DNA of 64,000 bases from Seminavis robusta (lineage: Eukaryota; Bacillariophyta; Bacillariophyceae; Naviculales; Naviculaceae), in contig CAICTM010000035.1 in assembly GCA_903772945.1 (NCBI GenBank), positions 1 through 64,000 on the forward strand. The letters are read 5' to 3'. Positions 31,970 to 44,631 of this stretch are shown here, in pieces. Within the stretch, counting starts at the first letter, position 1. Each line of letters starts with the position of its first letter. Both the position numbers and the translations under genes were made by a program. The notes under the pieces are model-generated. The model saw nothing but the letters and a program-made list of their open reading frames with translations, did no database searches and had not been told where the DNA came from.

Positions 31970-34394
31970 AATGAACCGACAGGTCTGTATTTGTAACGGC
32001 TGGTTAGACCGGTGCGAAATACAGACCGACCGTTAACGCCACGTCATGAAAAAATGCCACGTCATAAAAAAAACCGTTGAAAACGTTCAGCGACCATGTG
32101 TCAAAATTTTCGCTAGTACTTAACAGTGAGTAGGAGTCAACAACAAATCAAGTACGATACAAACTTATTGCGTGTCAATTTTAGAAGGGTGCTCATTGTC
32201 GTACTATTTCAATGAAGCAACCCACTATAATTTGATCGCGGCAAGTTTGTGGAATGTTGGAAAATACCAGTCGTTCCGAATCGTTCCGAGTAAGTGATGT
32301 GCATCGATTTTAAAGCGTTGAATTCAATCGTAGAAAATTTCTCCATAAACCCTATCTTTCAGCAACAAATATGGTTTATCAATTTATAGTAAGAAACTCA
32401 TGACATAGAGCTGTTTCAGAATTTGATATTCCACTTTTGTGGCTTGCATTTGGGGTTCTTAGCTAACGGAAGGTTAAGAGAGGAGGAACGTCGATAACAC
32501 AAATGAGAAGGCTGAAATCGCCTGATCGACCGGAGCTACTCCATTTCATTCCTTACTTCTGCTCTCATAATCTCCAATCGACAAAACTGAAAAGCGAATC
32601 TATGCAATTCCAGTATCAGAACCTACCGAGCGAAACCACCACCATTATACCCATTCCATCCATGTTGATAGCCACCATGATGAGGATTGTTGCCGGTACG
32701 TTCTACACCATTATTTGCTGCGGATTGTTGTGGGTTTGCATGTTGTGGCGGTGGTACCATCGGGTATGCATGCTGCCGTGGTGGTGGTGGTGGTGGTGGT
32801 GGTGGTGGAGGTGGTATCTGACCCGTCGGAAATGGTGGATGGTATGGTGGCACACCGGGTGGTGGATACGGTGGATAACCGTACAGATAGAGAACCCCAT
32901 ACGGATTGTACGGAAGACCTGCAAGGGACGGGGCCGGATGAGCATTAGGGGGAGGTCGATTCTCCTTGTTTTCCATTCTTTGACGGCGTCGTCGTTCGAG
33001 TTCTTGTCGTTCTGGATCTTGTTCATGTCGATATTCCTCTAACTCCTTTCTCTCCTCCGTATTTAGAGTACTCACACGGGGTTTCTTGGATGGCGGTGTG
33101 ATATCTACTTCCAATACCTGCGATGCCTTTCGAGCAGCGGGCTTTCGGTCATTGTCATCGATCGATACTCGACGGGTACCTCCATGTCCAAGAGCATTAA
33201 ATACGGTGGACTTCATGGCCAATGTGGTTTCAGCGTAGTGCTTTTGCGTATCGATACTCTTGTGTCCCATGTGTCGAGCAACAGCATGTGGATCAACACC
33301 CAATCCCTTCATGATGGTACAAGCTTTGGCTCTCAGTGCATGACCGGAAGCTACTCTTTCCACGTTTTGGACCCCGATTCGGTCACAAAACTTCTGAATG
33401 ATCTTGGAGTACTGATTATGACCAACATTTCCAGTATGCTGAGCGATGTCTGGATTGCTGGGTTTGTACCAAATGTCATACTCCTTCACCGGTCGCGAAT
33501 TTTCGGGATGTTCTCTGTTCCAGTCAATGTCCCGTTGCCGGAGTCTGGCGTTCTCTATCTTTGACTCCTTTTCGGTGTATGGGTAGGCATAAAAACCTAC
33601 TGCATCTGGATGCATGTGCTCTACGTACACATCATGCCACTTGACCGGATCATATTCTTTCCGATATGAGCGCATGGTCTTGATTCTATCGGGTTCCGGT
33701 GGAAGACTGGTGTTTCCAAACTCAAGCTGTTCTGTCTTGTTGAAGGGAAGAAAGAATCCCCGCCATGGTATTCTGGGAACATCCTCCTCACTGGCATCTT
33801 CAAGTTGATCAGAAGCCTCGTAGACTCCACTACGAAGAATGTCTTTTCGAGTATTCACATGATCTTGCTTTCCCCGGAAACACAAGAACAAACCGCCGTT
33901 GAGGTGAACTCCCTCAAAGACATGTTGTCGATCCTTGATGGAAATCACGCCATCTCTTACCGCTTTACAAACAAGTCCATAAACATCTTCATCGATCCTC
34001 TTCTTCTCACTATTGGTGCCAACCTTTGGGTCGATCTTCCTGTACTCGGCCCACCATTCCTTGACGACACCGTTGAATTGACCGGCTTCATTGAAGTCCT
34101 TGTCGAAGTCGAACATGATTCCTTTCTTTTTCAAGCGATTGAAGGTCCCTCGGAAGAATTGCTCCGTGGAGTTGGGCTGGAATGGTTGACCTTTCGTGTT
34201 GTTTCTACCTGATTTCTTCTTTAAGTTCAACGCCACGATTATGCACACGTCTTGGTTGAGTATGGCATGAGCCTTTTTGTCGCGTGTGTTACCAAGAACA
34301 TTAAAGAACCGATAGTCCAAGGACTCTGCATCAGTGGCGTATCCATTGTATGCGACTGGAACCTTTACCAAGAGATCCTGAAAAGCATCCCCAC

Positions 34395-34822
34395 TGCAAT
34401 ACACGGCTCTTAGCCTTATTCGCGACTCGATCCTAGATAGGGTTTGAGTTCGACTCATGACTGAGTCTTTCGTGAATAGTCATTTGAGACAGGGTTCTCA
34501 ATGACCGCGCTAGTCATACTAGGTTGATGATGAAACATCGCTCTAGATATTTAGCCAACGTGGAGTACTTCCACGCTACTAGATCCAGACTAGACAAACC
34601 TTCCACGCGTTCCGTTTTAGGATCGTGGAAAGACGTAGGATTACTACCACAACCTACTCTATCACACTTTACAGTCTCCCGCGGGAAGCCAGATCTACGA
34701 TCCCTTGATGATGATCTCTCTCGTTGATTAGTTTTCATAGCTTTCTAATCTCTCTCATAACTTTCATTCTCTCAAACTCAAAACACTCGAAAGATCTTTA
34801 CACTAGCTTTTAGCGTAGTGCA
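34395..34822 (+). repeat. Left LTR of the outer element
   Basis: 428 bp, TG...CA ends. The insertion lies in the Crypton-like gene, whose apparent minus-strand reading continues some 20 codons into this LTR by chance. Confidence 0.9.
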
Positions 34823-34874
34823 TTTTGTTAACAAACACAATAGCTTTCAGCTACCCTCAAGCTATTCCTTCACC

Positions 34875-37800
34875 ATGAAGATGGCTCAAGGAAAGCATGC
34901 GTTCCGCAACTTCGAAAAACAGTTGCGTGACAAACCCATTCTTCTTCTCGTCGACAATGACGAAGAAAACGAGATCGACGATACTCGTACAACCACTTGC
35001 AAACTTCGCAACCATGTTGCCAAGCGCAAATCAGAAAACTCTGACAATGAGGACAACTCCTCTATCGATTTCAATCACTTGGATGGAGAAATCTCTATCT
35101 GAGGATTAGGCCAGGATGATGACTCAACGGAACCATGTTCCGATTTCTCATACCAAAGTGATGAAGATATCTCACTAACTAGTAAACAAGAATTGTTTGC
35201 AACTGATGAACTCTACGGCAAATTAGATGATTGCCTAGAAGCTGCTCAACTAGACTCTGATGATCTATTTAGCATCGTTAACCTCGTCCGTGGCCAACCA
35301 CCTCGTAAACGTCGCAAGACAAGAGACCTCAAACCCATCGTCTATGTTAGATTTAACAAACGAGAAAAAGGGAAACCAAAACCCGTTACACTCCGTTGCT
35401 TACTGGATACAGGAGCATCCGGAACCTTGATTGCTCAACCTCATGCTAAGAAATTACGCATGAAGGATCTTGGGGGCGTCCAAACGATGTGGACTACCCC
35501 TGCAGGAGAATTAAACACCAGCACGAAGTGCAAAGGTGCATTTATGATTCCTGAATTCCACGAAGATAGAATTATCGAGTGGGATTTACACGTCACCAAG
35601 AGCTTGGGGGCGTATGACATGATCATAGGTCGAGACATTCTCTCTGATCTAGGATTCAAGTTCGATTTCACTACCATGTCAGTGGAATGGGACGGCGCAT
35701 CTATTCCTATGAAAGATAGCGACACCAATGAAGAGGAGAACTTCTTCATTCCTGATCCTACCGCTGTTGATGACAGTGCAGATCGTCTCAAGAAGATTCT
35801 TGATGCGAAATACGAACAAGCTGACTTAAGGCAGGTTTGCCAAAGTCAAGATCAGTTAAACACGGAAGAGAAGGAACAGCTTCATTCCTTACTGACGAAG
35901 TACTCTGACCTATTCGATGGTACTTTAGGAAAGTGGCAGATGGACGACTACGAGTAGAACTTCTCCCTGATGCTAAACCCTATCATGCCAGGGCTTACCC
36001 TATTCCACGGTCCATACCAACACTCTAAAAAGGAGGTTGAACGTCTCTGCGAGGCAGGAGTACTCAAGAAAAAACCGTCCGAGTGGGCGGCACCAACTTT
36101 CATCATTCCCAAGAAAGACGGACTGTACGATTCATCTCTGATTTCGGGAACTGAACAAAAGGTTAAGCGGAAGCCTTATCCTATCCCAAAATACAGGACA
36201 TGCTCTTGAACCTAGACGGATTCAAGTACGCTCATAGTCTAGACCTGAACATGGGGTACTATCACATCGAGCTGTCACTCACTCGAAGCAACTCTGTACC
36301 ATCTACTCCCGTGGGGAAAGTCGATACCAGAGGTTGCCAATGGCCTATGTAATAGTCCCGACATCTTCCAAGAGAGATGGGAACATAATGCACGACCTAG
36401 AAACGTCCGTTCATACATTGAGATCACTCATCCTAACTAACGGCGATCTGCGATCAAGTTGAAAAGTTGGATGAAGTCTCCGAAGGCTTCGAGAAGCCGG
36501 ACTTAAGATCAAGCTACCAAGTCCTTCTTCGCAAGAGGAGAACTTGAGTACCTAGGTTACTGGATTACTCGAGAAGGGATCCAACCTATAACCAAGAAAA
36601 TAGACGCGATAAGAATAACGCTCCTCCTACCAACAGAAGGAACTCCGTAGATTCATGGACTAGTGAACTACTATCGAGACATGTGGATTAGACGATCACA
36701 TGTACTGGCCCCACTGCTTCGTTGACTTCCAAAACAACGAAGTGGAAATGGGAAGCGGACACGACAAGGCCTTTAGCCAGATGAGAAGATCATCAGCAAA
36801 GAACCTTGCTCGCCTACCCTGACTTCAACGATACATTCGTTATCCACACGGATGCGAGTGATACTCAACTAGGTGCAGTAATTTCCCAGAAGGGAAAACC
36901 TATCGCGTTCTACAGTCAGGAAGCTCAACCCTGCTCAGACACGTTACACAGTTACCGAGAAGGAACTTCTCAGTATCGTAGAAACTCTAAAAGAGTTCCG
37001 CAACATTCTTCTAGGACAGAAGATCGTTGTACATACGGACCACAAGAATCTTACATGCAAGAACTTCAATACCGATCGCGTAATGCGATGACGCCTTATT
37101 CTGGAAGAATACGGCCCTGAACTAACGGTACATCAAGGGCGAACAGAACATCGTCGCGATGCGTTGTCGAGACTTAACATCTCCAACAACGACGGTTCTT
37201 CAGAACAGATGGACGCCAGTGAGATCGCTGAACTCATGGCTGCAGACGAAGAGGACTTCCCTAGCGATTCCCTCTCTCGTTCCCGAGATCGAACATCGTC
37301 AGAAAGACGACAACGATATCAAGAAGCTCCCGGACAACCAAACGACTACAAGAAGACAATCTTTCCCCAGAGGGGATAAGTCCTACGACTTAGTAGTTAA
37401 GGACGAGAAAATCGTGTACCTAAAACTATGCAGAAAAAGCTAGTTGAATGGACCATGGTGTGCTGATGCACCTGGCGAGATCGCACAGAACTACCATCAG
37501 CCAACACTACACCTGGAAGGGTCTGCGCAGACTGTGCAGGCCGTATGTCAGCGTTGCCAAAGCTGCCAGATGAACAAACCCAAGACGCGTAAGCTGGGAT
37601 TGATGCCTCCAAAGACTTGCGAGGAGATCCCTTGGGAAAGACTATGTATTGACCTGATAGGCCTTACAACGTCGGGGATCCCAAGAAAAAGAATTCCTGC
37701 ACACTTCATTGCTTGACAATGATTGATCCCGTAACCGGATGGTTCGAGATTGCAGAGATCTGCTCCAAGGCAGCAGACGAAGTAGCCATCGTCCTAGAAC

Positions 37801-38428
37801 AACGTGGCTTACCCGGTATCCATGGCCTGCTGAGGTTATCATGGATAGAGGACGCGAGTTCCGCGCAGAGGTCGAAAAGACACTCCGGGATGAATATGGA
37901 CTTCGTCGCAAGTTCATCACGACGCGTAACCCTCAAGCCAACTCTATGGTCGAGCGTGCTCATCAAACCATACGTAACTTGATCGCTGTTCAAAACATCA
38001 AGTGCCAAGACGACCTCGTGAATGGATCCTGGGATGGAGTCCTCACGGCGGTTCGCTTTGCAATGAATGCCACGATTCATACCACCTTGCGCGCAACGCC
38101 CGCACAGCTCGTGTTCAATCGTGACGCGATTCACAACGTCCGGTTCGAAGCCAACTGGAAGTACATTAAGGAACGTCGCCAACGACTAATCCAACAAAAC
38201 AACGATAGGGAAAACGCAACGCGTGTCCCTCATCAATACAATGTCAACGATACTGTGATGATTCAACAGTATCAGCACCGCAAGTACGGTCAGCCCAAGT
38301 ACAAAGGTCCTTACACTATAGACCGAGTCAATGACAATGGCACTGTACGGCTCCAACATGCTACCGCCAACGGCGGCACAGTCTACCAGACTTGGAACAT
38401 AAGGTATATACACCCATACAAGGCCTGA
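34875..38428 (+). mobile_element. Fossil pol region of the outer element (PR, RT, RNase H, IN)
   Basis: Domains in order are protease about 35330-35700 (active-site LLDTGASGTLI), reverse transcriptase about 35970-36700 (SEWAAPTFIIPKKDG), RNase H about 36800-37100 (FVIHTDASDTQLGAVIS) and integrase about 37450-38428. The integrase shows a zinc-binding CQRCQSC, a core with VIMDRGREF and NPQANSMVERAHQTIRN, and a C-terminal part ending near 38428. The order places it with Ty3/gypsy (Metaviridae-like) elements. It is broken and reported as a fossil. A short acidic ORF just downstream of the LTR (34875-35101) is not recognised as gag. Confidence 0.85.
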
Positions 38429-38562
38429 TCCCCTTGTAGGATTGCCATCGTGCGACGCACATGTCTACATCCAAATCTCATGAGAGTGCCCCGCACTTTA
38501 AATCATATGTTCTCCTTGTCCGACTGCTGTCGCGCCTTCTGTGACCCTTGTCAGGGGGCGAA

Positions 38563-38854
38563 TGCAATACACGGCTCTTAGCCTTATTCGCGACTCGATC
38601 CTAGATAGGGTTTGAGTTCGACTCATGACTGAGTCTCTCGTGAATAGTCATTTGAGACAGGGTTCTCAATGACCGCGCTAGTCATACTAGGTTGATGATG
38701 AAACATCGCTCTAGATATTTAGCCAGCGTGGAGTACTTCCACGCGACTAGATCCAGGCTAGACAAACCTTCCACGCGTTCCGTTTTAGGATCGTGGAAAG
38801 ACGTAGGATTACTACCACAACCTACTCTATCACACTTTACAGTCTCCCGCGGGA
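38563..38854 (+). repeat. Right LTR of the outer element, 5' part
   Basis: The first 292 bp of the right LTR. It is cut at CGGGA by the inner element, and the remaining 136 bp resume at 44496. Confidence 0.9.
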
Positions 38855-39108
38855 TGTTGGAGGTTGTATTACAGACACCTCAATACAAATTATTCGTTTA
38901 TCCCAATCTAGTTATAGGGGATATCTATATCTATTCGCTAGTTACATACATGGGGAGTTTAACTGACCTATATGGTCACCCCCTTCACTATATCCTTTGA
39001 AGTTGAATCAATCCCAGAAAACATGGAGAAAGATTACTTCTTGGAAATAGCTTAACAGTAAAACAGTATTTTACCTTTACTAAGCTAGAGTGTTACTAGC
39101 AACCAACA
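38855..39108. repeat. LTR (left) of the inner element
   Basis: 254 bp, starts TGTTGGAGG, ends CCAACA. It has an AT-rich centre with palindromic-looking GGGGATATCTATATC. Confidence 0.9.
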
Positions 39109-42100
39109 CTATTTCCAAGAAGTGTCTCGTCGCCAATGGCGACATTGATATCGACATCCTATTGCATGATATCAAGCTAAGGTAAAGGCAACAGGTGTAG
39201 CAAACGGCTCAGGCAAAAAGGGCTCTAGCCTCAGCAAGAGAGCTATCCCAACAGCCTAGCAGGAAAAAGGCAACACCACGAAACCTTGCCTCGAACATTG
39301 ACAAGATCTGCAAAACGGAGCGATTGGTCCTACTGAAGACGACCGAATCATCGCAATCCAAGTATACCGCCTTGAAGATCATTACTAACTACTCCACTCT
39401 ATTGCTTGAACGAAAGCGAACCGACGGAGCAAGGAACTCACAGGAGTGAGCGATCGAATGAAGCCAGAAGAATACAGGAAAGATCTTTGAGCTGCGGAAA
39501 CAGCCCTCATACGACAGGAATACCAGTACGAAAATCAACTACAAGAGGACTCATCATCCGCACGTCGAAGTGCAGAAGTGGCGCCAAGCTATCTAGCTAG
39601 CTACCACGACGAGTCAAAGAAAGAAAGTGCGCTACTACGGAGCAGAAGCTACTGTACCATACCGTACGGAGCAGAAGCTACTGTACGGAGCAGAGCTACT
39701 GTGAGCACAACAGCAAGCTAAGAGGAGCGACACAAGAGGTGTTACCACAGAAGAGGAACGAGATAACAAATTCCAACAGGAATACCACAGAGGTACTTCC
39801 GTGGGAGTTCCTATCCTCAACAAGAGAGCCATCGAGTTGGCTACTAGAAGAGAGGTGCGACGGAACAGAAAATTCCAACGCACAACAAGCCATCTTACCA
39901 GGTCGTTTACTCGACAACGACAGGTCCTACGGAAGGACTGTCATACACGGAAGTGGGCTACTATACTGTCACTGACAGGCCCTGAAGAGTGCAAGTCCGC
40001 GAATGCAACAGGAACACTTTGCATCCGTCGGCAACAAGCTGGATAACAGGGAATTGCGAGCGAATTCCACCAGCAAACAGGGCGAAGCAAGTGCCGACGA
40101 GCGATTGAACAACGTTAGCCACGGCAACAACTGTTGCTATCGCTAGCATCAACGAGCGATCGCACCGCCGAAGCTGTCGCTACGGCGACAACAGCCAACA
40201 GGCTGTCGCTACGGCAGGCAACCAGAGCGAATCGAACGGCCGAAGCAACCGTACTGCTACGGCAAGAACGCCGCTATTGCAACAACAAAAAAGAACAGCG
40301 ACCGCTACTACTAGCCAGTCGCTAAGTAATGCCGCTACGAATAACAACAGTGCCATTGTGGATCTGTGCCGATCGACAACAGTGTCGGCAACCACAATCA
40401 GCAAAAGAAGAAGAAGTGCCAGCACGAAATTTGTGATTTGTGAAGCCTTTCCACGGAACGGCGAAGAACAAGCCAAGCACACGAAGAATGCCGCAAACCA
40501 TCAGCGGCATCAATGGCCACAAGCCGCTGAACGTCACAACGAAAAAGGTATCTTCCGTGATATCTTTCCAGGAGTGTACGGAGCCAGATCCAAGCTACCG
40601 TTCGATCTCTCCTTACGTCAGCACCAAGAGGATTTGCATGGCGAATCCAAGCATGCTACCGACACAGGTACCGGTACTGTAGCACGAACAGTGCTAGCTA
40701 CCGGTGCAAGAGCTAGCGGTGCAAGAGCTACCGGAGCAGCGCAAGCTACCAGCTACACGCAGGAGCTACTGGAGCAATGCAGAGCTACAGGAGGCACAGG
40801 AGTGCTTCCACCAGCATCAAATATTTTCTTTGGAGTTGTTTGAGTTTACTCAGCACCTCCTACCCCTTTCATGGAGTGTGTATTGTGGCATCCAAGCCAC
40901 AGCACCTCCTACTACCTTTTATGGAAAGTGTATTGTGCAACTGAAACACAGCACTTCCTCCACTGATTACAGGCAAACCTGAGGCAACAACAGCCTCTAG
41001 GTAGGCAACAACAGATACCATTACAAGTCCATGCCCTTGCTATTTGATCAAAGCAAGTGCACAGGAGTGTGAGGGTACCCAAATCCAAAACCTACAATCC
41101 TACAAACAAAATCATCATAACATCCGCCCTTATAGGCAATGCCGCAACCATCAACGGCATAAACGACTACATCAACAGCCAACATCAACCACAACGGTAT
41201 CTACCGCTATCAATGGCAACAACAGCCCACAACGGTATCTACCGCTACCAATGGCCACAAACTACACGGCCAACAACCATCAATGGCAACAACAGCCAAC
41301 AACGGTATCTACAGCTACCAAACCGATTACAACGAAGTCGACACCAAACCAAATTCGAATTGCATCTACAATAACGGCAACTGCAACAACAGCAGAACGA
41401 CAGTGAACGTTGAACCGAGTAGCTAGCTACAAGCAACTCAAGAGTTCACAAGACAAGGAACCAAGCCACAGGATGGCTGGAGCATTCAGAGTTTGACCCA
41501 CAAGCGGGAACCTGATCAATAGAAACAACAAGAGGGTGCACACCTCAGCTCCACTGCAACTACTGTACAGAGATTGCAACCAACCTCGTCCCACACCAAC
41601 AGAAGTACATGAGTACAACAAATCAAGCCTACAGAAGATACAACTACGAACAACTACTGCCACAGCCATCTCACAGGAGTGTAAGAGCAGTGGCATCACC
41701 AACCAAAGGATCTACCGACTACATCACCATCGAACCATCATCGACCGTGACACGTCCAGGTCCAGTGGAGCCCATCAACTTGGAGCATCCACAACTACTA
41801 CCGAATACTTCCTTACAAGTATCCAAACTTCCAAGGGCTTCTAGCCCCAACTCAAAGTATCATTGTGGCAAGGAACTTCCTCCTAGTTCCAGCTACTACA
41901 ACAGTTCTCCCAAGTATCGCTATAGCCTGACTTCCCAGTCTCAGCTACGGCAACACCAAGTGACGACACCAGTCACCACAAGTGACGACACCAGCAGCCA
42001 CGAGTCTCACATGAGTATAAACAACCATGACAAGAGGAAACAATAACTCAACCATTTCCTCATTCCATCTTCAGACATCGAGACCATCCAAGAACTAGGT

Positions 42101-44241
42101 TCAGTCGAACCCAACAAGTCCGTGACTTCCAAGCTACTAGTTTAAGGGTGGTCCTGAGCCATGAAAAAAATACATCCATTTCGCTATAGTAAAACAGTAC
42201 ACAGTTCCTTTTCTGGCTGTAAAATAGTCCACAACTTCTGTTAACTCCAATAAGAATGGATCAACACCAGTGCAATTAACTCCAAATTTAATGTGCTTTA
42301 TTGTTTGTATTTGCTGTGACAGCTCAAACATAAGAGACAAGCATATACTTTAATAAAAGAGGTTGATTTCGGTCACATTTTGGCCTTCTTGGATGTTCTC
42401 ATTTGACTATAGTGTTAAGTCTATTGAGTACCGTTTACACTTGTAAATCCAAAGTGGGTATTGAGCCATTCGCTGAGTAGGATTTTGTACCAGGGCTACT
42501 GGTAAAGCTCAAAACCACTGCTAAACTAGTACATCATTTCCAGCTTCCATGCACCTTCCAATAGGGCATCACTTCTCACAAGTCTACGATTTCCAAAAGC
42601 TTCCACAAGCTTCCATCTACGAAGGGCTTCCAGCCCCATCAAGTGTCAATGCAGCCAGACTTCCCAGTCTGAGCCGCAGGTACACCAAGTGACGGTATCA
42701 TCCGACACCAGTCTTCCAGGAGTGGCATCACTCTCAGCAGGAGTGCCAGCCACAAAGACTTTTCTGATGATGACAATGTCCGTATTGTCTCGTCTTCACC
42801 GCTCAGCTTCTCGCCACCAAGCGGGATGCCGAGCAACTACTTTCCAAGGTAGGAGCCTGCTTACCCAAGCACTGATAGACACTTTGAGTGCTACTATCGA
42901 TTCTCAGGAATCCTAGAGGCACCGCCTCAAGCTGCACAGCAATCCAAGTTGCATCCAATGTCCAAACCAACCAAGCCAGCTTTGGCTACAACAAGTACAA
43001 GTCCTGCCACAGCTAGCTCACAGGAGTGCGCCAACAGTGACAGCAGGAGTGGTATTGATAAAGTTGTACCCACCCAAACCAAAGTCTCAAACCTTTTTAA
43101 ACCTTCCTTTGACTTCTCCGATCGATCTATCAAGATTGACACACCAGATCGACTGACAAGAAACGATCATGCCAGATCGAATGACACGAAGCGATCGAAT
43201 CACAAGCAGCGACCACGAGATCGATTCAGTTTGACTCTCGGGATCGACTCAGAGGATCCATCATGAGATTGCAAGTGTGACCACAGAAGCCTATCAAGGC
43301 AGAGCAAGCTTACTCAAGCAAGGGTAGCCACACACCAGTGCTACCGGGATATCTTCTGCAGAGGATTCCCACAGTTCCACAGGAACAGTTCCACCATGGA
43401 ACCAGCTCAAAGCAAGCAACAGTTCGACGGAATGCCACAAGTTGCCAGCACCCATCTACAAGAGGTGCAACCCAAGGTCCACATCAAGCAAGCACACATT
43501 CATGTACAACAAGTCACAGCCATTCGATTCGAAAGAAGAGGAGGCCGTGATGAAGGAAGAAACTTCCCCAGCTGGGAAGAAGAGGATTCCATTCCTCTGA
43601 AAAGACAACAGCAGGACATCCAACACTTCTTGGACATCCAACAAGAAGAGACAGCTCACGTTCCATTCCAATGGACAACAAGCTGACTCCAGATAGCTAC
43701 CAAGCTATTGCACAGACTCATGCTCACCTGATTTCCAAATCCAGTATCAAGCCTGAATGGATTGATGTTCCACACATCATTGGCGATTGAGACCATGGCA
43801 TATCGATGTCCAGTTCCAGTCTACACCGCCAGTAGAGCACAGTTTGAGTCTACGAGAATGCAGCCGGAACTTCCTAGTTTCCGCTACAGCAATACCAAGT
43901 GACCGGACTTCCCAGTCCACGGTTCAACAAGTGATCGGAACTTCCCAGTTTCGAATACAGCAACATCAAGTGACGGACCAACCGCCACAGCAAGTCATAC
44001 AGGAGTGGCAAAACTCACAGGAGTGATGGCACAGTGGCTTTTCATGACGACACTGTCCACATGTCCACACTGACTGTGACAGATTTGTCAGCACTGCTAT
44101 GGATGAAAAGCTTCTCGCCACCAAGACGGAATGCCGAGCAACCTAGCAAGTGGTCTCTCGACAACAACTGTTCCTTATGGAGCAACCATATTACATTAAT
44201 TATTCGTTCCACGGTATCCTTTATGGAACCGTGCAGGAGTG

Positions 44242-44490
44242 TGTTGGAGGTTGTATTACAGACACCTCAATACAAATTATTCGTTATCCCAATCTAGTTA
44301 TAGGGGATATCTATATCTTCTCTAGTTACATACATGGGGAGTTTAACTGACCTATATGGTACCCCCTTCACTATATCTTTGAAGTTGAATCAATCCCAGA
44401 AAACATGGAGAAAGATCACTTCTTGGAAATAGCTTAACAGTAAAACAGTATTTTACCTTTACTAAGCTAGAGTGTTACTAGCAACCAACA
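44242..44490. repeat. LTR (right) of the inner element
   Basis: 249 bp, same ends as the left LTR. The differences are a few substitutions and single-base length changes. Confidence 0.9.
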
Positions 44491-44495
44491 CGGGA

Positions 44496-44631
44496 AGCCA
44501 GATCTACGATCCCTTGATGATGATCTCTCTCGTTGATTAGTTTTCATAGCTTTCTAATCTCTCTCATAACTTTCATTCTCTCAAACTCAAAACACTCGAA
44601 AGATCTTTACACTAGCTTTTAGCGTAGTGCA
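44496..44631 (+). repeat. Right LTR of the outer element, 3' part
   Basis: 136 bp completing the LTR begun at 38563. 292 plus 136 equals the 428 bp of the left LTR exactly. It ends TAGTGCA before the target copy CCAC. Confidence 0.9.

Larger units (their letters stand above)
38855..44490. mobile_element. Inner LTR element without recognised coding region (LARD-like)
   Basis: About 5.6 kb with LTRs 38855-39108 and 44242-44490 (TGTTGG...CCAACA ends, about 97 percent identical). It is inserted in the right LTR of the outer element with a 5-bp target duplication CGGGA (38850-38854 and 44491-44495). The internal 5.1 kb have no long frame and no protease, RT, RNase H or integrase signature. The interior is rich in CAACAACAG-like runs, ACGGTATCTACCGCTA words and recurring CACAGGAGTG. 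This fits a large non-autonomous retrotransposon (LARD type) or a fully eroded one. Orientation cannot be set with confidence. It is a fossil or a non-autonomous copy, younger than the outer element by position. Confidence 0.85.
34395..44631 (+). mobile_element. Ty3/gypsy-like LTR retrotransposon fossil, interrupted by a second LTR element
   Basis: It is bounded by 428-bp LTRs that start TGCAATAC and end TAGTGCA. Left LTR 34395-34822; right LTR 38563-38854 plus 44496-44631, split by the inner element. The target duplication is CCAC (34391-34394 and 44632-44635). The LTRs differ at about four positions (about 99 percent identical), so the insertion is recent. The internal region 34823-38562 carries, in Ty3/gypsy order, a retropepsin (LLDTGAS), reverse transcriptase, RNase H and integrase. 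No gag is recognised. A purine tract (CAGGGGGCGAA) precedes the right LTR. The element is broken, with roughly ten or more breaks in the internal region. Confidence 0.88.

Noticed and set aside
32503-33042. 179-codon plus-strand ORF rich in Trp
   Set aside because: It is antisense to the poly-Pro tail of the recombinase gene; GGT/TGG repeats create it.
38692-39000. 102-codon ORF over the LTR junction
   Set aside because: It reads across the outer LTR into the inner LTR, so it is a chance product of the insertion; the same start appears in the left LTR.
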